DNA from: Flavobacterium sp.
Lineage (GTDB): Bacteria; Bacteroidota; Bacteroidia; Flavobacteriales; Flavobacteriaceae
Direction: 5' to 3'
Length of the DNA: 20,538 nt
Assembly (NCBI GenBank): GCA_015478765.1
Contig: JADMKR010000156.1
Coordinates: 1-20,538, forward strand
The notes under the pieces were generated by a model. That model was not told the origin of the DNA and ran no database searches. It saw only the letters and a list, made by a program, of their open reading frames with translations. Positions 1 to 6,141 of this stretch are shown in pieces; within the stretch, counting starts at the first letter, position 1; every line of letters begins with the position of its first letter. Both the position numbers and the translations under genes were made by a program.

Positions 1-2
1 AT

Positions 3-575
3 CTTGATCTCGAGAAGAAGCATAAGAGCATTGCCCTGTTGTGCGCCCATTATGCTAGTTACGAATGGGTGGTATCGATGAACCACCACATTACATTCAC
101 CGGTTATGCGATCTATAAAAAATTGGCAAATAAACATCTGGACAAGCTGGTAAAAAGCATTCGCGCCCGTTTTAAATCGGAATTGATCACTACCAAAGAG
201 ACCATCCCAACTATACAAAATAATCAGGCAATCGGTAAATTAGGTGTATACGGTTTTGCAAGTGATCAGTCTCCCAAAGCTTCCAAGGCGTTCCATTGGG
301 GGAATTTTATGGGGATTATGACGCCGGTACATACGGGAGCGGAAATGCTGGCAAAAAGGTTCGACATGAACGTAATCTTCTTAAAGACCGTAAAAATAAA
401 GCGTGGCTATTATGAAGGTACATTCGAGCTTTTGTCTGATGATGTCCAATCGGTGCCCGACTACCAGATAACCGACGAATTTCTCCGACGTGTCGAACTC
501 CAAATACGAACAGCGCCCGAATTTTATCTGTGGACACATAAACGCTGGAAACACACGGCGAAAACTTCTAGCTAA
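3..575 (+). CDS. Lipid A biosynthesis acyltransferase (LpxL/HtrB-like), 3' part
   Basis: The gene is cut by the window start; its frame is open from base 3 and no start codon lies inside. About 190 C-terminal residues are visible. Enzymes of this family transfer a fatty acyl chain onto the lipid A precursor at the inner face of the cytoplasmic membrane. The visible sequence contains HYASYE (His codon at 48-50), which fits the HX4D/E catalytic motif of lysophospholipid-type acyltransferases. Further on are GVYGFASDQSP and WGNFMGIMTPVHTGAEMLA, the second conserved block of the family, and an ending (EFYLWTHKRWKH) that looks like a normal family C-terminus. The stop codon overlaps the stop of the convergent PLP enzyme by 8 bp. 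Family assignment is firm. Which acyl position it modifies cannot be told from this fragment. Confidence 0.88.
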   Translation, partial: LDLEKKHKSIALLCAHYASYEWVVSMNHHITFTGYAIYKKLANKHLDKLVKSIRARFKSELITTKETIPTIQNNQAIGKLGVYGFASDQSPKASKAFHWGNFMGIMTPVHTGAEMLAKRFDMNVIFLKTVKIKRGYYEGTFELLSDDVQSVPDYQITDEFLRRVELQIRTAPEFYLWTHKRWKHTAKTSS

Positions 576-2058
576 ACCAATTTTCTACTATTTTCTGCTC
601 GAATCCGGTGGCATTGCGATGAATGAATTCATTGGTTGATTTGTTATACTGATAATCTTCCGCCCATTTCTGATGGTTATCGGCCAATTCTGCAATGCTC
701 TCACACACGTACCGAATCTCATCGTTAGTGGTAGTAGGATGTATCGACATGCGGATCCAACCGGGCTTCTGAATTAAATCTCCCAGCGATATCTGGCGCG
801 TAAGGAAGTCGGATTTCTCCTCATCAACATGCAATAAATAATGACCGTATGTTCCCGCGCAGCTACAGCCTCCGCGCGTTTGTATGCCAAAACGGTCATT
901 GAGCAATTTAACGCCCAGGTTAAAATGAAGTTCGTCGATGTAAAATGAGATCACACCCAGGCGATCCTGGTGTTGTCCGGCCAATATGGTCAGGTTTTCA
1001 ATTGATGCCAGTTTTGAAAAAATGTAGCCGACCAACTCATGCTCGCGCCCAAGGATTTTCTCGGTAGTCATTTTCTCTTTAAGCTTTATGGCCAATGCGG
1101 TCTTGATAACCTGCAAAAAACCCGGCGTGCCGCCATCTTCACGGTCTTCGATATTATCAACATATTTGTGCCTTCCCCAGGGATTTGTCCAACTCACCGT
1201 TCCGCCGCCCGGATTGTCGGGGATCATGTTGCGGTATAACTTTTTGTTGAAAATCAAAATTCCCGAAGTTCCGGGTCCGCCTAAGAATTTATGCGGCGAA
1301 AAGAACACGGCGTCGAGATAGGATTCAGGATCGGACGGATGCATATCGATATCGACATACGGCCCCGAACAGGCAAAATCAACAAAGCAGACCCCATTGT
1401 TCCGATGCATGATTTTCGCCACCTCAAAATAAGGGGTTGCGATTCCGGTTACATTCGAGCACGACGTAATTGAGGCGATTTTTATAGGTCTATCTTTATG
1501 TTTTTCAAGTAATTCCGTAAAGTTATTTAAACAAAACAATCCTTGCTCACAGGCAGGAATAACGACTACGTCGGCAATAGTCTCAAGCCATGAGGTCTGG
1601 TTGGAATGATGTTCCATGTGCGATATAAACACCACCGGCCGCAATGCTTCCGGAACCTCTGTAAAAGCTTTTAGATTTTCAGGTATTTTTAATCCGAGAA
1701 TGCGCTGAAATTTATTTACAACCCCAGTCATTCCGGTGCCATCAGTAATCAGAATATCGTCTTCACCGGCGTTGACATGCGATTTGATAATTTTCCGGGC
1801 TTTATGATACGCCATTGTCATAGCCGTTCCGGAAACCGTCGTTTCAGTATGGGTATTGGCTACGAATGGTCCGAATTCATTGATGAGCTTTTCCTCGATT
1901 GGGCGATATAGCCGGCCGCTGGCAGTCCAGTCGGTATAGATGATTTTCTTCCGGCCGAAAGGCGAATCAAATTCCTGATCGATTCCGATGATATTAGTTC
2001 GAAATTCAGAAAAATATTCCTGTAGTTCAGTATCCAATGTATATTCTGCTGAAATCAT
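568..2058 (-). CDS. PLP-dependent aminotransferase class V, SufS/selenocysteine-lyase-like
   Basis: A 496-residue fold-type I PLP enzyme of the cysteine desulfurase group. Visible features are TDGTGMTG (about 106-113, cofactor phosphate), HMEHHSNQ (147-154), VDFACSG with the PLP-nitrogen Asp near 227, SPHKFLGG with the Schiff-base Lys near 257, and TRGGCSCAG. In the last motif Cys400 aligns with the catalytic Cys of the SufS RxGHHCA motif. It is longer than SufS (about 400 residues) because of a C-terminal tail and inserts. The reaction may be sulfur release from cysteine, but another cysteine or amino-acid lyase role is possible. The ATG at 2058 was chosen because the longer reading frame to 2229 lies inside glmM. 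It starts 25 bp after glmM and is probably cotranscribed with it. No SufBCD or Isc genes are adjacent. Confidence 0.85.
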   Translation of the reverse strand: MISAEYTLDTELQEYFSEFRTNIIGIDQEFDSPFGRKKIIYTDWTASGRLYRPIEEKLINEFGPFVANTHTETTVSGTAMTMAYHKARKIIKSHVNAGEDDILITDGTGMTGVVNKFQRILGLKIPENLKAFTEVPEALRPVVFISHMEHHSNQTSWLETIADVVVIPACEQGLFCLNNFTELLEKHKDRPIKIASITSCSNVTGIATPYFEVAKIMHRNNGVCFVDFACSGPYVDIDMHPSDPESYLDAVFFSPHKFLGGPGTSGILIFNKKLYRNMIPDNPGGGTVSWTNPWGRHKYVDNIEDREDGGTPGFLQVIKTALAIKLKEKMTTEKILGREHELVGYIFSKLASIENLTILAGQHQDRLGVISFYIDELHFNLGVKLLNDRFGIQTRGGCSCAGTYGHYLLHVDEEKSDFLTRQISLGDLIQKPGWIRMSIHPTTTNDEIRYVCESIAELADNHQKWAEDYQYNKSTNEFIHRNATGFEQKIVENWFS

Positions 2059-2083
2059 TGTAGTAAACTTTAATGTAACAATT

Positions 2084-3472
2084 TTATATACCTGCGATGG
2101 CTTTGATTTCGTCGATGACGCGAAGTGCGAGACTATCGGCCTCGGCCTGGCTTGCCGCCTCGGTGTAGATCCTGATGATGGGTTCGGTATTCGATTTTCG
2201 AAGGTGCACCCAGTTTTCGGCAAAATCAATCTTTACGCCGTCGATGGTTTTGCAGTCTTCCGATCTATATTTTTCAGTCATTGCGAGCAGAATGGCATCG
2301 ACATCGATCATGGGTGTAAGCTCGATTTTGTTTTTGCTCATATAATATTCGGGATATGAAGCTCTCAGTTCGGAAACCTTCATCTTTTTATAGGCCAAAT
2401 GCGTCAGGAACAGCGCAACTCCCACAAGACTGTCGCGGCCGTAATGAAGCTCCGGATAAATAATCCCGCCATTGCCCTCGCCTCCTATTACTGCATTATT
2501 TTTCTTCATCAGCTCAACCACGTTCACCTCACCCACGGCGCTAGCTTCATAAGTTCCGTTATGCTTATTGGTGACATCGCGCAAGGCCCGCGACGACGAC
2601 ATGTTGGAGACCGTGTTGCCAGGCGTCCTGCTCAACACATAATCGGCTACGGCGACCAATGTGTATTCCTCGCCAAACATTTCGCCGTCTTCGCTGATAA
2701 ACGCCAATCGGTCCACATCGGGATCGACTACGATTCCAAGATCGGCTTTTTCTTTAACGACCAATTCGGAAATATCCGTCAAATGTTCTTTTAAAGGTTC
2801 GGGATTATGCGGAAAATGACCGTTTGGCTCGCAGTATAATTCCACCACTTCAACTCCCATAAGCTTTAATAGACGCGGAATAATAATTCCGCCCGACGAA
2901 TTCACGCCGTCAACCACCACTTTAAACTTGGCAGCCTTGACGGCATCTATATCGACAAGTGGCAAATCGAGCACTTCGTCAATATGAATATCCATGTATG
3001 AATCGTTGATTTGTATCTCACCCAAATTATCCACATCGGCAAAATCAAATGCTTCGGCTTCAGCAATCTCAAGAATTTTCAATCCTTCGGCGCCACTCAG
3101 GAATTCACCTTTTTCATTCAACAGCTTTAACGCATTCCACTGTTTGGGGTTATGCGAAGCGGTCAAAATGATTCCCCCATCGGCATTTTCCATCGGCACC
3201 GCTACTTCCACCGTTGGCGTGGTCGACAATCCGAGGTCTATTACGTCAATTCCTAAAGCTATTAAAGTATTTACAACCAAGTTATGGATCATCGGTCCTG
3301 AAATCCTGGCGTCACGCCCTATCACTACTTTTAAATCCTTTTTGTTGCAATAATTTTGAAGCCAGGTTCCATAAGCCGAGGCAAATTTAACTGCATCCAC
3401 CGGCGTCAGATTATCGCCTGTTTTACCACCTATGGTTCCTCTGATCCCCGAAATTGATTTTATTAATGTCAT
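2084..3472 (-). CDS. glmM: Phosphoglucosamine mutase (alpha-D-phosphohexomutase family)
   Basis: A 462-residue phosphohexomutase. It converts glucosamine-6-phosphate to glucosamine-1-phosphate, feeding UDP-GlcNAc for peptidoglycan and lipid A. All four family loops are present: TASHNP with the phosphorylated Ser near 106, metal-binding DPDVDR (250-255), sugar-binding GEGNGG (331-336), and phosphate-binding RKSNTEP (425-431). GEGNGG resembles archaeal-type phosphoglucosamine mutases more than the E. coli GlmM loop, so phosphomannomutase activity is a lesser alternative. The N-terminus MTLIKSISGIRGT is the usual start. A perfect TAnnTTTG element lies 31 bp upstream. The SufS-like gene follows 25 bp downstream on the same strand. 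Confidence 0.9.
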   Translation of the reverse strand: MTLIKSISGIRGTIGGKTGDNLTPVDAVKFASAYGTWLQNYCNKKDLKVVIGRDARISGPMIHNLVVNTLIALGIDVIDLGLSTTPTVEVAVPMENADGGIILTASHNPKQWNALKLLNEKGEFLSGAEGLKILEIAEAEAFDFADVDNLGEIQINDSYMDIHIDEVLDLPLVDIDAVKAAKFKVVVDGVNSSGGIIIPRLLKLMGVEVVELYCEPNGHFPHNPEPLKEHLTDISELVVKEKADLGIVVDPDVDRLAFISEDGEMFGEEYTLVAVADYVLSRTPGNTVSNMSSSRALRDVTNKHNGTYEASAVGEVNVVELMKKNNAVIGGEGNGGIIYPELHYGRDSLVGVALFLTHLAYKKMKVSELRASYPEYYMSKNKIELTPMIDVDAILLAMTEKYRSEDCKTIDGVKIDFAENWVHLRKSNTEPIIRIYTEAASQAEADSLALRVIDEIKAIAGI

Positions 3473-3503
3473 GAATAATTGTGTTGTAAATTGCTTTCGG
3501 GCA

Positions 3504-3511
3504 CAAATATA
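3504..3511 (-). promoter_or_regulatory. Bacteroidota -7 element for glmM
   Basis: On the minus strand this reads TATATTTG, a full match to the Bacteroidota consensus TAnnTTTG. It lies about 31 bp upstream of the glmM ATG. No clear TTG -33 element was found at the usual spacing, so the call rests on the -7 box and its position. Confidence 0.6.
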
Positions 3512-3577
3512 ATAATTGGGTAGCGATAAAGCACCGAATGTCTTAAAATGCTCCTGAATATAACTTATCTTAGGCAG

Positions 3578-4162
3578 ATGAATTTCCTAGCGCATATCTA
3601 TCTGTCAGGTGACGATGAACTGATAAAAATCGGCAATTTTATGGCCGACGGCATCCGTGGAAAAGATTATCTTTTACTGCCGCTCAAGGTTCAGAAGGGA
3701 GTTCTTCTGCACCGCAACATCGATTCGTTTACCGATGTTCATCCTGTTTTTCGAAAAAGCACGCAAAGGCTTCATGCCAACTATCACCATTATGCCGGTG
3801 TGATTGTAGACGTTTTCTACGATCATTTCCTGGCTAAAAACTGGACGCTTTACAGCACTATACCTTTGGAGAACTATGTTGACGATTTTTATCAATCTTT
3901 ATCGGCTAACCGCGAAATCCTGACTTCGAAAACCCTTCAGCTCATGCCGTATATGATCGCGGCCAACTGGCTGGTGAGTTACCGAACCATAGCCGGGATT
4001 TCCCGCATTCTTTTACAGATGGACCAGCGTACGAAAAATAAATCGGGTATGGGTCGTTCGGTTTCAGAACTCCGATTGCACTACGAACTTTTCGAACAGG
4101 AATTTTTTACTTTTTTCGACGACGTTATGGCTTTCGCCGATTTAAAAATCAAGGAATTGTGA
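3578..4162 (+). CDS. Acyl carrier protein phosphodiesterase-like protein (AcpH family)
   Basis: A 194-residue protein beginning MNFLAHIYLSG, the usual N-terminus of the ACP phosphodiesterase (AcpH/DUF479) family. In E. coli the member removes the 4'-phosphopantetheine arm from holo-ACP. The family is related to HD phosphohydrolases. Candidate metal or catalytic residues are His6, Asp24 (GNFMADGIRG), His45 and Asp49 (LLHRNIDSFTDVHP), and the Asp/His set in VDVFYDHF (78-83). The ATG at 3578 was preferred to an upstream start ten codons earlier because it gives the family N-terminus. It is divergent from glmM across about 105 bp. A short hairpin follows the stop. Enzymatic activity of flavobacterial members is inferred from the family, not shown. 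Confidence 0.8.
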   Translation: MNFLAHIYLSGDDELIKIGNFMADGIRGKDYLLLPLKVQKGVLLHRNIDSFTDVHPVFRKSTQRLHANYHHYAGVIVDVFYDHFLAKNWTLYSTIPLENYVDDFYQSLSANREILTSKTLQLMPYMIAANWLVSYRTIAGISRILLQMDQRTKNKSGMGRSVSELRLHYELFEQEFFTFFDDVMAFADLKIKEL

Positions 4163-4166
4163 AGAA

Positions 4167-4190
4167 ACCACTTGAGCGTGGTGAGTTTTT
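4167..4190 (+). terminator. Possible weak intrinsic terminator after the AcpH-like gene
   Basis: ACCAC (4167-4171) and GTGGT (4178-4182) can form a 5-bp stem around a 6-nt loop, and a run of five T follows after GAG. The stem is short and the T tract is not directly adjacent, so read-through into the CLC gene is plausible. Confidence 0.3.
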
Positions 4191-4235
4191 CGAAAAACCC
4201 TATTTTAGCAAATCATTTAAATAAGGCTGCAGCAC

Positions 4236-6056
4236 ATGTCAGGCGACCGGTTTTCCACTTTAAAAAAGTTCTTACGAAGGTTCAGCAAACTGTTGGAAAC
4301 CGTTTTCTTTATATTTAAGAAACTCCTTTCAGAGCGGCACTTTATCTATCTTGCCTGTATTGTCGTTTCGGTTACGTGTGCAGGCGCAGTAATCTTGTTG
4401 AAAAGCTTCGCACATAACGTATTCCTGTTTGCTACTTACATAAACGGTTATGCGAAACTGCCCTACATAAACAGTATCCTTCCAATTATCGGAATATTAC
4501 TGACGGTTTTTGTTGTCCGGCATTTCTTGAACAACCGTCTCGAAAAAGGAAGTTCGCGCATATTACATGCCGTTGCAAAAAAAGGTGGAATCTTGCCCCG
4601 AAAGCAAATGTACGCCCAAATTATAACGAGTTCACTTACCGTTGGATTAGGCGGATCGGCCGGTCTGGAATCACCCATCACGATTACAGGTGCAGCCATC
4701 GGCTCCAATTTTGCCCAGAAATACCGATTGTCAAAAAAAGACAGGATTCTTTTACTTGCGTGCGGAGTTGCGGCAGGAATCGGCGCCGCATTCAACGCGC
4801 CCATCGCCGGAGTACTGTTTGCCATCGAAGTCGTGCTCACAGATGTCGCCATTACCGCATTTGTACCCATTATGATTTCGGCTGCCACAGGAGCGGTAGT
4901 TTCGACTATTATGCTGAATGAGGACGTGTTGTTATCATTCCGCCAACAGGAATTATTCGACTTTCATAATCTGCCTTTTTATGTACTGCTTGGGATCATC
5001 GCCGGATTCACATCGGTTTTCCATGCGCGCAACTTCCAACGCGTTGAAAATTATTTTAACGGATTTAAGCAAGGAGGTTACCGCGGTGCAATGTTCGGTG
5101 CATCGATTTTGGCGCTGCTGATTTTCCTGATGCCTACGCTTTTTGGCGAAGGTTATGAAAGCATCAAAACATTGGCAAATGATAATCCGCGGATATTACT
5201 CGATAATACCCTGCTGGAGAAATTCCGCGACAACGACTGGGTATTGCTGGTATTTTTAGGCATAACCATGTTCGTAAAATCGATTGCAACCGGACTCACA
5301 TTGGGAAGCGGCGGAAACGGTGGTAATTTTGCCCCGGCACTGTTTGTTGGTTCGTACCTGGGATTCATATTGGCAAAACTGGTCAACATGACGGGAATCG
5401 ATCATCAATTGCCCGTTGGAAATTTTACCGTGGTGGGCATGGCGGGCATCCTCAGCGGATTATTCCATGCGCCGCTGACCGCAATCTTTCTTATTGGTGA
5501 AATTACAGGCGGTTATGACCTTATGGTTCCGTTGATGATCGTATCGTCAATAAGTTTTGCCGTCTCGAAACAATTCGAAACGCATTCAATGGACGTCAAG
5601 CATCTGGCAACCAGCGGCGATGTGTTTACCAGTGATAAGGATAAGAACATCCTATTGAACATCGACGTACTCGAATTGGTCCGCACCGATGATAAAACAC
5701 TGTTAGCAAGCGACTCTATTGAAAGTCTGGTAAATTTGCTTTCAGGTACGCGCCAGAAAGTTTTTGCGGTACTTGACGACAAAGGAAATCTCGAAGGAAT
5801 TGTCGATTTGGCCGACATACGCCCAATAATCTTCAATTCCTTCCGGTTGAAATTTGCCACCTTGAAAGAACTGGTTTCACCGGCTAAAGCCGTCATAAAT
5901 CTGGAAGATGGTCTTGATACAATTATGCAACTTTTCGAAATTACCGATTGTGAAATATTACCAGTAATATCCAATGGAAAATTCAAAGGTTTCATCTCTA
6001 GGATTGAAGTACTTGAAGCTTATCGCAACACCTTCCGGGAGATGGTGATTGAGTAA
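4236..6056 (+). CDS. CLC-family chloride channel/transporter with C-terminal CBS pair
   Basis: A 606-residue integral membrane protein. The transmembrane CLC domain spans about residues 35-445 and two CBS-like segments span about 485-600. Diagnostic motifs are GGSAGLESP (139-147) with the external gating Glu at 145, AAFNAPIAGVLFAIEVV (184-200), SGGNGGNFAP (358-367, the GxFxP anion loop) and GLFHAPLTAIFLIGE. KGSSRI (104-109) stands where GSGIP would be, keeping a Ser. The position of the internal proton Glu appears to be Val199, and the central Tyr region reads HSMDVKHL, so coupling to protons is uncertain (see findings). The protein moves chloride or another anion across the inner membrane; the CBS pair may sense nucleotides. 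A TATTTTAG near-match to the -7 box lies at 4201-4208. uvrA starts 85 bp downstream with its own promoter. Confidence 0.88.
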   Translation: MSGDRFSTLKKFLRRFSKLLETVFFIFKKLLSERHFIYLACIVVSVTCAGAVILLKSFAHNVFLFATYINGYAKLPYINSILPIIGILLTVFVVRHFLNNRLEKGSSRILHAVAKKGGILPRKQMYAQIITSSLTVGLGGSAGLESPITITGAAIGSNFAQKYRLSKKDRILLLACGVAAGIGAAFNAPIAGVLFAIEVVLTDVAITAFVPIMISAATGAVVSTIMLNEDVLLSFRQQELFDFHNLPFYVLLGIIAGFTSVFHARNFQRVENYFNGFKQGGYRGAMFGASILALLIFLMPTLFGEGYESIKTLANDNPRILLDNTLLEKFRDNDWVLLVFLGITMFVKSIATGLTLGSGGNGGNFAPALFVGSYLGFILAKLVNMTGIDHQLPVGNFTVVGMAGILSGLFHAPLTAIFLIGEITGGYDLMVPLMIVSSISFAVSKQFETHSMDVKHLATSGDVFTSDKDKNILLNIDVLELVRTDDKTLLASDSIESLVNLLSGTRQKVFAVLDDKGNLEGIVDLADIRPIIFNSFRLKFATLKELVSPAKAVINLEDGLDTIMQLFEITDCEILPVISNGKFKGFISRIEVLEAYRNTFREMVIE

Positions 6057-6109
6057 CCGGTTTAACATTTTCTTATCTGACCTGTACCGCAAAATTGTAT
6101 GCAAAATCG

Positions 6110-6117
6110 TAACTTTG
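6110..6117 (+). promoter_or_regulatory. Bacteroidota -7 element for uvrA
   Basis: The sequence TAACTTTG matches TAnnTTTG exactly and lies 24 bp upstream of the chosen uvrA ATG, inside the gap after the CLC stop. A TTG occurs at 6095-6097, but it is closer than the usual -33 spacing. Because the element lies inside the longer open frame that begins at 6049, it also supports the ATG at 6142 as the true start. Confidence 0.6.
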
Positions 6118-6141
6118 CGCTCCCTTTACGGATCCAGATTT

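Noticed and set aside
2059..2229. N-terminal extension of the PLP enzyme to an ATG at 2229
   Set aside because: All but 25 bp of it lies inside the 3' end of glmM in another frame, and the added residues do not resemble the family. The ATG at 2058 gives a normal N-terminus.
2399..2794. 131-codon plus-strand open frame inside glmM
   Set aside because: It is antisense to the conserved sugar- and metal-binding region of glmM; no independent evidence for a gene.
6049..6141. Longer UvrA starting from TTG at 6049
   Set aside because: It overlaps the CLC stop and contains a full TAnnTTTG element. The family N-terminus begins at 6142.
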